Shown here in pieces: positions 22,951 to 33,687 of a stretch of 64,000 nt of DNA (the stretch's first letter is position 1; each line of letters starts with the position of its first letter). The stretch is from Pseudeuparius sepicola (Eukaryota > Arthropoda > Insecta > Coleoptera > Anthribidae), in contig OY987298.1 in the NCBI GenBank assembly GCA_963920635.1, positions 38,099,787 through 38,163,786 on the forward strand, written 5' to 3'. A program made the translations under genes and the position numbers. The notes beneath the pieces are model-generated. The model made no database searches. It was not told the origin of the DNA and saw nothing but the letters and a program-made list of their open reading frames with translations.

Positions 22951-23690
22951 AAGGTGTGAAAGGTCAAGATAGCGATATAGATTTAAAGTATACAGGATGT
23001 CCTCAGAAAAGGGGTTGAATAGGAAAAACATTCATTTTATCGGAAAAAGTTACTATTAATAAAAAGTTTTGCTGGTTCTTAAAGTAAGATTGGGTAGAAA
23101 GATTTAACATTCCTTTTACGGGATGTTCAAAAAATTTAAAAAAGTAAAATGGTACAAGAGTAAAGTGTACTTATTTGTGAAGATGTGCGGAAATAAGTTG
23201 ATATGAAAAGTTGTTCGAAAGTAAAAGGCAGTCTCTAATACCAATTTTCGAAAAAATTGGCCTACTTTGATTTATTTGAAATTATTAAAATTACCTAGTA
23301 CAAATCAAATTATTCTAAATTAACAATCCACAAGTTTTGAATAAATTATTTACTCAAGCATCCTGCCATCATATTCAGCACATATTTTCAAATGGTAAAG
23401 TAATTCAGATAACCTTCTTCTAATCTCATTTAAAGATATCGAAGAAACGGCGTCTCTAACCTTATCCTTTGAACATTGGTAATATATGAACTATCCTTTA
23501 ATTTCGAACAACTTTTCTTAATAACTATTTGCCATATCTTTACAAATAAAGAAAGTTTACTTTTGTACCTTTTTAATTTTAAGTTTCCATCTCTCCATGG
23601 AATCACAGAAAATATACGCTACGCGAGCGTATATTTTCTGTGGATGGAATATCTATTTTAAGGAGCACCTGCTGAATGTACTTGACGGGT
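22951..23690. other. Decayed foldback fragments with a 40-bp hairpin insertion
   Basis: Sections at 23100-23280 and 23460-23580 are imperfect inverted copies of each other, with words of the 60057-60791 family ('ttaataac', 'ttcgaacaacttttc'). The hairpin at 23604-23643 is annotated separately. Confidence 0.45.
23604..23643. mobile_element. 40-bp hairpin insertion (CACAGA...TCTGTG), copy 1
   Basis: Arms of 17 bp (CACAGAAAATATACGCT and its exact complement) enclose the 5-nt loop ACGCG, with one extra G at the right. The 7-bp word ATGGAAT lies immediately before (23597-23603) and after (23644-23650), so it looks like an insertion with target duplication. Same length and ends as the hairpin at 33428-33467. 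Confidence 0.6.
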
Positions 23691-25170
23691 GGTATTTTCC
23701 TATTATCTCGTAAACGGTTGCTCCCGCGGGATGATATCATTAGTTAAAAAAAAAAATTCTACGCAAATATTTCTAAACCCAACGTGCTAATGACCGTTAA
23801 AGAAATTGCAGAGCTCCATTTTATATACAAAACTCTTTGAATAAGCAAAGATTTGCTTCATTGAATAAACTAGTAAAACTATCTAACAACGCTGTAATCC
23901 TTTCCACGCACTTCCAGCATTATTTGCAACTGCATATTTACCATGGTTACCATCAAATGTAGGCATGGAGAGGCGGGAATATCGATTAGCTGCAATGGGA
24001 TTCGAAAAAAGTAAGCACCGGCGATCTATAAATTAATATCTTGTATTTGCAGAATACGCTGCGGAAAAAGATGCAGTTTTGCCGCCCCGAAGAACAATAA
24101 TTATTTTCTTTTGAAGACGAAGAAAAATTATTAAAAATATAGTAGAATAAGCCTATAGGGGAAACCACTAAAAAGAAACGGGCTGAGAGCTTTACCTGTT
24201 GAGTGATGTGGAAACGAGCTCATTAGAGATTAGAGGTGGATACCTTGGTAATCAAATCAAATAAACTGAATTTCGGATGTTTAAGGAGAACATTGTAGGT
24301 CAAGTATTTGTACAGAAAATTGAGCTCTGCAATTTCTTTCCTTATCGTTTTATGAGTGAAACTATCTTATTTGGAAATATTTTCAGTAAAATAACGCAGA
24401 ATATCAAATTTCCCATATTGAATTGCTTCGCTTGCAAGAAAACAATAGCGATATGATTTACCTGTATAACTTTTCTAGTTCTAGTAAAATTGTATGTAAA
24501 ATACCTCAGAGCTTTAACTAAAGATAGAGGGAGCAACAACATCAAAATACACACGTTTCTAGTCAACCTTACCAAATTTACCGAAGTAAAACACAGAAGG
24601 CCCGTGTCTACAATGTTTACCTGTGATAGATTATATCTTGAGAAATATCAATTTGGCCACACACCACACACTTTCTGCGTCCTATATTGTATACAAAATC
24701 AGTCACTATATCCTAAATACTATAAATTAACAGAAAAACAATTAAAAACACGGAAAATGCATACATAAACAATCGGAAAACTTGACTCTCGGGGCAAACA
24801 CCAAACAAATACCGCCGAGTAACGAACGTGGCGCCCGCGGCGGCAACAGCGGCATTGCTATGTTGGGCGGTTTGAGGTAGGTATTTGTTGACGATTTTAT
24901 AAAGTGTTAATTAGCTACTATACCTAATTACAGCGCATTTTAGTCTTAGTTTAAAGTTGTTACGCAAGAAATTAATAACTACATTTGTTAATTTAGCGTT
25001 ATGGGAGGTGTGCCTTCATTTAGTCCCATTATTAAACCCTGGAGTATACGTGGCATCACTCAAAAAGATGTTGGCTCTGTTTACTTTTTGTTCTTACTCC
25101 CTCTAAAATACCTTTGAACTAATTATATTTACCAATGGGAGCAACCGCTTACGAGATAAATGAAAAAAAA
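23691..25170. other. Intron segment bounded by short inverted repeats
   Basis: A word near 23705 (TATCTCGTAAACGGTTGCTCCC) has an inverted, one-mismatch partner near 25138. Flanking words ('acttgacgggtggt' / 'accgttaagt' complement) also pair, so this may be an old 1.45-kb element. No ORF inside resembles a transposase. Confidence 0.4.
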
Positions 25171-25172
25171 AT

Positions 25173-25800
25173 CACCGTTAAGTATAGGGCATTTAACGAA
25201 ATGACTCACCACCGTATTTTCTTTATTTTTGTCCATACAAAAAAAATATTTTATAAAAGTTTCATGACCTTTTGCAAGCTTTTGAAGGGTGTATTCAAGC
25301 GGCCAAAAAAATGATTGCGGCTTAAAAGAAATATGAATTTCAAAAATCGAAAAATATATGGGGAGTTCCGAGGGGAGTTCTATTTAAAAACATTCAAACT
25401 ATGTTCATTTTAAGCCGCAATCACTTCGGCCGTTTGAATACCCCTCTCGAAAGCTCGCAAAAAGTTAAGAATCTTTTATATAAAACACCGTTAAGTATAG
25501 GGTATTTAACGATGTGACTCACCACCGTATTTTCTTTATTTTTGTCCATACAAAAAAAATATTTTATAAAAGTTTCATGACCTTTTGCAAGCTTTTGAAG
25601 GGTGTATTCAAGCGGCCAAAAAAATGATTGCGGCTTAAAAGAAATATGAATTTCAAAAATTGAAAAATATATGGGGAGTTCCGAGGGGAGTTCTATTTAA
25701 AAACATTCAAACTACGTTCATTTTAAGCCGCAATCACTTCGGCCGTTTGAATACACCTCTCTAAAGCTCGCAAAAAGTTAAGAATCTTTTATATAAAACA
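25173..25800. repeat. Tandem duplication (2 x about 313 bp) of a small foldback
   Basis: The block beginning CACCGTTAAGTATAGGG is repeated at about 25486 with few differences. Within each unit, 'aagcggcc...tgattgcggctt' and 'aagccgcaatca...ggccgttt' form inverted arms, so each unit is itself a foldback. Confidence 0.85.
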
Positions 25801-26363
25801 TTCTTTTATAAAAAAACATTCTGCAAGTGGTTATTCACCAATGTTCCATCCACGATAGGGGTGGTAACTTTTTTGGCTCGTATTGGTAACCCAATTTTGA
25901 AAAGTATGCAGATTTTTTCTCCTATTCGGCAATTTTTCATCTTTTTTATAGGCAGACTTTCATCTTATAATTTTCAAGGCACAGTAAAATGTATGTATAT
26001 AAAAGTAAAGCTTCGCTATGTAGGTCTAGTAAGAACGAATAAAACCCATGATTTTTTTTTATTATTTACACATTTACAATTTTGGCGAATTCACTGGGAT
26101 ATCAATCTAAGTATATGTGGTTGCGTTTACAACTATAAAGTTTCCAACATACCTGCTAGTATTCTTACGACGGCGTAGAACTGCCATCACAAAAATATTT
26201 TTTTATTATGCTCTAACGTAGTGAAATTTACAGTTGCAACTGTAAATTTACAGTTGCAACTGTAAATTACGAAACAGAACACTAAACACAAGCTCTCCCG
26301 TTCCTCGGTCGTCCAAAGATTGCTGAGTTGATGGTTAGGTAATAGTGCTTGTTAGTTACATGC

Positions 26364-27019
26364 CATGGATAAACTAATTAGTGCAAGGAATGACATGATT
26401 AGGACTTATTTTTTGCTTGCTCTAAAACACCATGAGATTACTGCATCTTTTCAAATCAATGGTTAGCGTACGGCAACTGCAGAGTCTTGCGACAGCTGAG
26501 GTTATTTTTACCCAAGAAGTAGGTAGTTGGAGAGTTACTAGGGATACTTGACCCCGAGGGTGTGGAAATGCGTCGAAGAAGAAGATTACAAAGGGGAAGA
26601 TACTTCAATAAAGGGCCCAATTGACTGCTATGGATGTATAGATGGATATTCTAGATAAGATTCTAAAAGCTGGCACGAATACCAATAATCCGGCTATCAT
26701 AGCATATTATTTTTTGGAAACAGTTTCGTTATTGAATGGCTGTCCGCAAACATTAAGAGCAGATCTAGGAACTGAAAATGTGATAATACAAACAATTCGG
26801 AAAGATTTGAGGAACAACGGCTTGATAATTCAGACTAATCTACCAGCATTTCTATGTGGAAGGAGCACTGCTAATCAAAGAAATCTTTTTGGTCAATGTT
26901 AAGACGACAAAACGCGCAATTTTGGATGAATCTGTTGTATGATTTGAAGGACCAAGGTCATTTCTCAGGCGATTTTTTGGATAAGGCTTTAATTCAGTTC
27001 TGTTTTTTAGACATCATAC
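26364..27019 (+). pseudogene. Integrase-core (DDE/rve) protein remnant
   Basis: A plausible start gives MDKLISARNDMIRTYFLLAL, like the N-terminus of eukaryotic integrase-core proteins. After a deletion and frameshifts come LDPEGVEMRRRRRL, then CYGCIDGYSR (first Asp), then NNPAIIAYYFLE...GCPQTLRADLGTEN (second Asp), STANQR, and FWSMLRRQNAQFW...LKDQGHFSGDFLDKAL. This is the order of the rve domain seen in integrase-like transposases. The expected catalytic Glu after NQRI is lost in a small deletion, and there are at least three frame breaks. It sits within matched inverted repeats in one orientation, so it may be the former transposase of that element family (inference). Alternative: a cellular integrase-core retrocopy caught by the element. 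Confidence 0.7.
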
Positions 27020-27732
27020 AGGTAATGAATTTAATTAGATATAGCCAGAATTCATAAATTTGAGTTAAATACAATATCATTGGAATGGAATCTACATAAG
27101 ATAACCACGTCACGTAATTCTATTTCCCAACATGGACGTCCTTTCGTACTCTTCCATTGTCCTCAACAATTCCACACTAACGACTATATTCACAGTGTTT
27201 CAAAGTTAGATATTGATTGATGGGTTCTATCAACATCTGTCTCACAGGTAACATCTGAAAAGGATGTACCTACATGAACTAGCATCAATAATAATGGAGG
27301 AATTATAATGGAATACATCTGTTACGTACCTAAACTATACTCATGCTCATGATATCGACATATCCAATGAACATGTATGCATAAAAGGATGTTAATATTA
27401 TAATATTATTATAGGTGGCTCCAGTCCAAATATCAGGTCGTTATTATAAGATAGTGACTGGCAAACTGGAATGATATGGGTATTTTGTGTTATGTTAGTT
27501 ATACATGTAGGTGGGTAAAAGGAATAATTATTCTAATTTCCTTTCATTGTTTAAATTATTATTACAAGTAAATAAGAATCATTAACCTACTGTTCAAATA
27601 TTTTATTGAAATTGTTTGCACGATCGATGTAAGATTGATATAGAAATAATTATAGAATAAAAATTAGTCAAAAAATAACACCGTTTATTTTCATTTTCAT
27701 TTCACATTTCACATTAAACTATAATAGTAGAT

Positions 27733-27861
27733 TATACACTTAGGTTGAGAAGTGAGCCATTATATGAATAGTATTATATTTTTATAACAAGTAGGTAGTA
27801 CGCGCCTCAGGATATAATATGCGAGGGAAATAATGGCCTTCTCAACCGAAGTGTATATAGA
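27733..27861. mobile_element. Small foldback MITE inside 26166-28707
   Basis: Arms of about 30 bp ('tatacacttaggttgagaag' and 'cttctcaaccgaagtgtata') bracket about 70 bp. No clear target duplication. Confidence 0.55.
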
Positions 27862-28194
27862 ATTTTTTTACTACTAACATTGAAATATTGCCATATTTGA
27901 GTTTATTTTAGTCATTTCTCGCTTTTTTTCAAATACTTCGAAATATCAAGTAGTCTGGTAGTTCAGTTGTCAAGCTGATAAAATGACACTAATCTTTAAA
28001 TGTCATATAGAAAATTTTTCATTATTTACCTAGGTATTTTTTTATTATCATTATTTACCTAGGGTGAGAAATATTACTTCTCATTAGAGGAATGAGGTAA
28101 ATAATGATGATTTCTCAGGTTAGTATTAAGAAAATAAACTTTACTGGATTCACGCATAAAAGTGGGAAGGACTAGAGGGGCCACAACAAATTTC

Positions 28195-28585
28195 GCAAGT
28201 TTTTTTTATCAGGACTTTACATTTTGTAGAAAAAATCATAATAAGGTGGGTTGCTTATATAAACATAGGTCCTAAAGTTCTTCGTTTCTGAGATATGCCC
28301 TGTTAGTTCTCTCTTTGAAATTGAATTATGTATATATATCTTCCAAAATAATCAAGCTGCTGACTGAAATTTGGCACTGCGATGTTTTTGGAGATGGAGA
28401 ATAAGCCGAAAATGTCAGTTTCTACGTATCTCCTAGAGGGCACCACTTGCGCTATTTTTGGATGGTGCTTTTACTCGTAACTTTTTTGATGTTATCATTT
28501 TGTCTTGCAGATCCATCATTTTAGCGCATCAAATCAACCGTTTGCGTTGAAATTGACAAAACGTGTCCCAAAACACCTGTTAACT
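28195..28585 (+). mobile_element. Half of a TA-type foldback (14085/44953 family)
   Basis: Shares 'tttacattttgtagaaaaa', 'cctaaagttcttcgtttctg', 'aatcaagctgctga', 'ctcgtaacttttttga' and 'aaaacacctgttaactg' with 44953-46319 in the same order. Only one arm is present; the other is absent. Confidence 0.7.
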
Positions 28586-28944
28586 GTAAATTACGAAATT
28601 TACAGTTGTACTTGTAAATTTACAGTTGCAACTGTAAATTTCGCTACGTTAAAGCGTTAAAGCATAATAAAAAAATATTTTTGTGATGGCAGTTCTACGC
28701 CGTCGTAGTGCTCTAGGTAGGTTTATACTTCCAACTCCAAACATGGTTCATTGTAATGTGCGGCTTATGTCCCATTTTCCAGAAATAGGTATAAAGAACT
28801 ACCAACAGTCAAAAACAGTATCGTAAATCTAGGAATAATAATTCATTATCGTGGAAAAGCGTCGTGTTTATCCGTATCCGTAGTGATAACCTGTGGCGCA
28901 AATGCGATTACTCGATTGGATGGCCTTACCTGCTGACCTGGCGT

Positions 28945-29095
28945 GAGTAGTGACCCAGTTTTTGCCCGGGTCAGACGCATCAGTCCGACCAAATTAACCG
29001 GAAATTGGGTCCGACTGGCCCCCGGGGACCGCGGGGAAGCATCGGAGGCTCCGGAAATAAGAATCCGTTAATCACTGGGGCGGGATTAGGAGCCA
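28945..29095 (+). repeat. Diverged GC-rich dispersed repeat, copy B
   Basis: Related to 22783-22950 and 31600-31745 by shared words ('gacccagtttttgcc', 'gaccaaattaaccggaaatt', 'ggtccgactggcccc', 'aatccgttaatca'). An ORF here looks collagen-like by chance (GPTGPRGPRG); copies A and C do not keep it. Confidence 0.55.
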
Positions 29096-29243
29096 ATAAG
29101 GGAAAGGTGAGAATGGCCGCTCTAACCTACATTATAATATGTATCTATTTTCTAAAAACTCTTGTTTTTAAAGAGCTACGGAACTAACTAGAAATAAAAT
29201 TTGGAACTATCCATTGTTTACAACTTTGATCCAAGTTCATATA

Positions 29244-30133
29244 CAGTGTGTTTCACTTCAAGTCGAGACAATTCATTATTTTTTTACGGGTTGGCCGATT
29301 TTCAAAAACTTTTTTTAAAAATATAGTGCTCCGAAAGATCTACATTTTGACACTAATTTTTATCAGATTCGTCTTTTCCATGATCTACTACGATCAAAAT
29401 TATTCCCCCAAAAACTGCAAAAGTACATTAGGCATGTTTTAGAAAAAAAAAACGAATAGCACAGTCGTATTGACCATAACTTATACAGGGCGTTCACAAA
29501 ATAGATTCAAACATAGCAAAAATACGGTTTTTCGGGGTACTCTGTACAAACACCGAGAGATATTTTAAAGCTATTTCTTTGCAGTTTGATTAGGGCTCAC
29601 ATAAGCCATAAATTCCCACGATTTCAAGGCCCTGCCTTGCAAAATTGGATTTTTCTCTTGTTTTTTTTTTACATTTTTTCCTACAATTTTAACTTATGCC
29701 TATTAAAAAACATAAACAATATTAAATTTTAGAAAGTATTTTCAATAAAGAGCACCCTGGATACGTGGATACCAATCAAATTTTAAATTTTTTCAAATAA
29801 AAAAGGGTGCTTTTTATTGAAAATACTTTCTCAAATTTATTATTGTTTATGTTTTTCAATAGGCATAAGTTAAAAATGTAGAAAAAATGTAAAAAAAACA
29901 CCAAGAGAAAAAACGATTATTTTCGTTTATATTTTATAAAGCAGGTCCATGAAATCGTGGGAATTGATGGCTTATGTGAGCCCTACTCAAACTGCAAAGA
30001 AATAATTTTAAAATATCTCTCGGTGTTTGTACAGGGTATAACTTAAAAAAACCGTACTTTTTTAAAAGTTTTTGAAAATCGGTCAATCCGTAAAAAAATA
30101 ATGAATTGTCTCGACTTGAAGTGAAACACACTG
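29244..30133. mobile_element. TA-flanked foldback element, 890 bp
   Basis: Ends CAGTGTGTTTCACTTCAAGT and complement; TA at 29242-29243 and 30134-30135. Arms of about 400 bp pair throughout ('cggtgtttgtac', 'cataagccataaattcccac', 'gaaagtattttcaataaa'). No coding sequence. Confidence 0.85.
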
Positions 30134-30310
30134 TATACTCTATTAAATCAGTACATGAAAACAAAACCACGCCAAAGTTGAATTTCACAGAGTCCCACTA
30201 AGGGATATCTGACAGAAATATTGACTTGCGCCACAACATAAATTCATCGATGGTCATCGACAGCGAATAGGGAAGAAGCTGTTAATCAAAAATCCGTTAT
30301 AATAAATAAT

Positions 30311-30395
30311 AATATAATAATAATTCTCACCCTCACAATACTCCAAACTAGGAGTACCCCAGAAGCAACCACATGCTTCTAACATTTTGCCCCTT
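30311..30395 (-). repeat. 3' tail of an (ATT)n-ending element, copy 2
   Basis: Inverse copy of 12955-13046: a TAATAATAAT run followed by 'tctcaccctcacaatactcc' and 'gtaccccagaagcaacc'. The two copies share the unique part and the microsatellite junction. Confidence 0.6.
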
Positions 30396-30990
30396 ATTAA
30401 AAACCTTGTATTTCGAAAAGGAATTAAGTAACATGGGCTTTAAATAGTTGTGTGGTATATTTGTGTTTGTCTTCGGTAAGTTTATACTGACTTTTTTCTT
30501 GGTATGTTATTACAAAAGTGTAATATAACCTAAAATTTAAACAAAGTGACCGGAATACAAGAGTGTGCATTTTAAAATATACAATGCTTACTTTTGATTT
30601 CCTTTACGCTTCAAAAATATTTAAAAACCACTTTAAAATTACTAAGTTTATTATTTTTATGGTCAAATAAGCACCTACAAAAGATAAAGCTCAAGGAAAC
30701 TAGTAGGAAACTAACTGACTTAGAAAACCGTCGAACTTATGAGAAAACTGTTGCATAAGGGCTGACAACTCCAGATAAAATAAATTCTTCCAATTCAACT
30801 ACCTCCTTTAAGCCAGAAGATTTAAAGTTAAAAGCAGATTAGCACAGAAGAAAATAGAGTCCTAAATTCTCACTAAATCAGTTAATGAGCCAAATATTAT
30901 TGGTAAAGGAAAAATAAAGATAAAAAAATGCAAAGAAAGATTTGTAAGAAAAGATAAATGAAAATTTCGAAAGTGCTAAACCTAGCAAAG

Positions 30991-31150
30991 AAAATGAAAA
31001 TGAAGAAGTGAATTGTCCTACTGGTTGTTTAGAAAAAATTGTAGAACCCCTAAGTGAAGATTGGATACAATGTCACGACTGTAAAAAGTGATGGCATAAA
31101 AATTGCACAGCATATAATATGTGGGAGGAATATTCACGTGACGATTGTGG
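30991..31150 (+). pseudogene. C-terminal zinc finger of a pogo/DDE transposase, decayed
   Basis: One frame reads NCPTGCLEKIVEPLSEDWIQ-C-H-D-C-KK-(stop)-WHKNC, the compact PHD-like cysteine finger (C-x3-C...W-[IV]-Q-C-x2-C-x-x-W-x-H-x-x-C) found at the C-terminus of many pogo-like and related insect transposases. There is an in-frame stop between the second cysteine pair and WHKNC. Upstream, 30700-30990 reads as a lysine-rich linker with several stops. No inverted repeats bounding it were recognised. A second, independent finger remnant is at 63209-63387. Confidence 0.6.
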
Positions 31151-31327
31151 GTAGTTGCGTACTCTTATAAGCGCGTATCCTGACTAATAGAAAAGCGGTT
31201 CGTCGCTGAATGACGCCGTGTGCAATGCTATTGTCCATTAACTCTATAACCTATATATTACTAATGAAGTATAGTTTGTTTCCTGTGTGTGATTGTCCAA
31301 TGTAGGTATAGACTATATCATCTGAAA

Positions 31328-31349
31328 AATAATAATAATAATAATAATG
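31328..31349 (+). repeat. (AAT)n microsatellite
   Basis: About seven AAT units, read directly. Confidence 0.85.
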
Positions 31350-31599
31350 TGCCAATTCTAGGTCGTAGTGAGCAAAATATACATTGTATTTTCTGAATAC
31401 CGATTTAGATAATATAGAAAAAATCACATACTTAAATAGGTATTTATTTTTTCGGATAAAAATATAAATAAGTATATAAAAGAAATAAGCGAGGTTTACT
31501 CTTGAAAGGATCACTCTGTACAAACAAATGAAATAATAATTTTTACCATTTTTGTAAATTTCTGAACACCAGTAAACTACCATTGCTCATTGGATGAGG

Positions 31600-31745
31600 G
31601 TGTCAATTTTTTTTTGAATCAGACCATTCTGCCCTGTCAAATTATCAGAAAATTGAGTCCAACTGCCCGAGGGGTAGCGATAGGGCACGTATGGCCAGAA
31701 ATCGGAATCCGTTAATCATCTATAGGAGCGGGGAAAGTAATAGAC
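31600..31745 (+). repeat. Diverged GC-rich dispersed repeat, copy C
   Basis: Carries 'ctgtcaaattatcagaaaat', 'gagtccaactgcccgagggg' and 'agaaatcggaatccgttaat' in the same order and spacing as copies A and B. It lies about 45 bp left of the maT-like transposon. Confidence 0.55.
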
Positions 31746-32213
31746 CCTAGAATTCTTGACGTTTTATTTTGCTGCGGCGATGGGTTATACACTGTGGGCC
31801 GAAATAAAGGAGTACATTTTTTAATTGAAAATATTTTTTTTTGTTTTTGGGCCATTTAATTTCTTTTTGCAGGGCTAATAACCTAACATGTCCTCAACAT
31901 GACTGAAAATTTGAAAGCAAATATAATGTACAGGGTCGGAAAATTATATTTGAGCTCGTTGCAAATGAAAACTGTTTTAGGTAAAATTGTGCTAATATGC
32001 TTTTTCGGTAGATAAACTATCCAGAACACAAATAACACATTTATGAAAACAGCTTAGTAATTTTAAAACTTAGAGTAAAATATTATGAATGTGGCCACCA
32101 TTATTGTTTACCACTTCTTTTATGTCAATTTTACTTAGTAGGCCATGACTGCTCAGGTTGCCACGGAATTTGTTTGACATTTATAGGTAAATAAGTAAAT
32201 AAGTCAGTCCATA

Positions 32214-33259
32214 ATGCCACTTTTAAGCAAAGAGGACAGAATATTAATTAAATATTACCGTGAAAAATATGATTATGGTACAAGAAAAATTGTAAATGAA
32301 TTTCCTGAGAAAAATTGGCATATTGGAACGATAGGAAAGTTCTTAAGACATCTAAGGGAAACCGATGGGTCTATTGAACATAAAAGTGGAAGAGGAAGGA
32401 AGCGAAGCTCGAGAACTGAAGAAAATATTGGTAGAGTAAGGGTTGTCTTAGGAAATTTGCAACCTGGCCAATCTGTTGGAACAAGGAAAATCGCAAAAGT
32501 AACTAGGATTTCCCGTAAGTCAGTTCGAAGAATCAATAAAGAAGACTGCCATCTTAAAATATTTAAAAAAGTTTACTGTCATAGACTTACTGCCAATGTA
32601 AGAGAAAAACGATTAGAAAGATGTAATTTGCTACTACGAAAATATGGTTTTCAGATGAAAAAAATGTTTTATTTATGGCCACCTAAAAAATCCCAAAATA
32701 ATAGGGTGTATTCTGACGTACAATTTAAGAGAGAAATTCCTTTAGAGCATCTTTTGATTGAAAATAGTCATTTCTCAAAAGGTGTAATGGTCTCTGCTGC
32801 AGTATCCATGTTGGGAAAATCTCGTCTGATTTTTGTTGATGCTGGGGTAAAACTTAATTCAGAAACATATCAAGAACAAAAATCTTGCAGCACCTATTAC
32901 CTGAAATTGAAGATGTTTGTTACGATTACACTTTCCAACAGGATGGTGCTCCCTCACACACTTCCCGCAGTACAAGGATGTTCTTGAGTGAAAATTGCAC
33001 GGATTATATTGAGCCAGAGATGTGGCCACCTAACAGCCCAGAATTAAATCCGGTTGATTATTCAATTTGGGGAATTTTCGAACAAAATTTGTATGACGGA
33101 CAATAATTTGAAACAATCGAGCAGCTCAAAGTAAGAATGCAGTTTGTTTGGAACAATTTTGAACAGGGTGCAATAAATGGGGCTATCAGTTTATGGCGCA
33201 GACGACTTCAAGAAGTGGTAAAAAATAATGGTGGCCACATTCATAATATTTTACTCTAA
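32214..33259 (+). pseudogene. DD37D (maT-like) mariner transposase, frameshifted
   Basis: Starts MPLLSKEDRILIKYYREKYD, followed by paired helix-turn-helix parts (RKIVNEFP...; SVGTRKIAKVTRISRKSVRRI). The first catalytic Asp is seen only in a shifted frame near 32650-32665 (FSDEK). Around 32880 the reading shifts to LLPEIEDVCYDYTFQQDGAP-SHTS...WPPNSPELNPVDYSIWG. From the Asp of QQDGA to the Asp of NPVD there are 37 intervening residues, hence DD37D. After a stop at 33104 the frame continues ETIEQLKVRMQFVWNN to the TAA at 33257. At least three frame breaks and one stop make it inactive. DD37D matches the maT group of Tc1/mariner; I place it there with good but not complete confidence. Confidence 0.82.
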
Positions 33260-33427
33260 GTTTTAAAATCACTAAGCTGTTTTTATTAATGTGTTATTTG
33301 TTAAAATGTTATATTTTTCTAATTTAATAAAAAAAAATGATATTTCGCCAATCGGGTAATTTCGGAAATATTCCTTTTTACTGAAATGTTCTGGATAATT
33401 TATATAGGTACCGAAAAAGCATATTAG

Positions 33428-33467
33428 CACAGACCTATATAGCTTCGCTAAGCTATATAGGTCTGTG
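33428..33467. mobile_element. 40-bp perfect hairpin insertion (CACAGA...TCTGTG), copy 2
   Basis: 18-bp perfect arms (CACAGACCTATATAGCTT and complement) with a 4-nt CGCT loop, flanked directly by ATATTAG on both sides (33421-33427, 33468-33474). The left inverted repeat of the host transposon at about 31990-32010 has the same place without the hairpin and with one ATATTAG, so this is an insertion with a 7-bp duplication. Confidence 0.75.
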
Positions 33468-33687
33468 ATATTAGTACAATTTTAGCTAAAACAGTTTTCA
33501 TTTGCAACGAGCTCAAATGCACTGTTATATAAATTTTTTATAAGTCTGACCCTGTACATTATTCTTGCTTTCAAATTTACAGTCATGTTGAGGACATGTG
33601 CAAAAAGAAATTAAATCGCCCAAAAAACAAAAAAATATATTTTCAATTAATTAAAAAATGTAGTCCTTTATTTCGGCTCACAGTGTA

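Larger units (their letters stand above)
26166..28707 (+). mobile_element. TACGA..GGCGTAG element carrying an integrase-core gene (copy 3, long)
   Basis: The left end TACGACGGCGTAGAACTGCC and its complement at 28688-28707 form inverted repeats of about 110 bp. The inner part of each repeat is a stack of the palindrome AATTTACAGTTGCAACTGTAAATT. Ends match the short elements at 4195-4461 and 52398-52544. The 7-bp flanks (GTATTCT / GTGCTCT) agree at 5 of 7 positions, consistent with a worn duplication. The interior has an integrase-like pseudogene, a small MITE (27733-27861) and an inserted foldback fragment (28195-28585). Confidence 0.72.
31790..33685 (+). mobile_element. maT-like Tc1/mariner transposon, long inverted repeats
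   Basis: Ends CACTGTGGGCCGAAATAAAG and its near-complement (CTTTATTTCGGCTCACAGTG), with TA outside at 31788-31789 and 33686-33687. Inverted arms of about 270 bp share 'catgttgaggacatgt', 'gagctcgttgcaaatgaaaa' and 'ctaatatgctttttcggta'. The right arm contains two insertions, one of them a 40-bp hairpin at 33428-33467. One broken transposase lies inside. Confidence 0.88.

Noticed and set aside
29005..29187. Short collagen-like ORF (GPTGPRGPRG)
   Set aside because: It lies in copy B of a dispersed GC-rich repeat; copies A and C do not preserve the frame, so the Gly-Pro pattern is chance.
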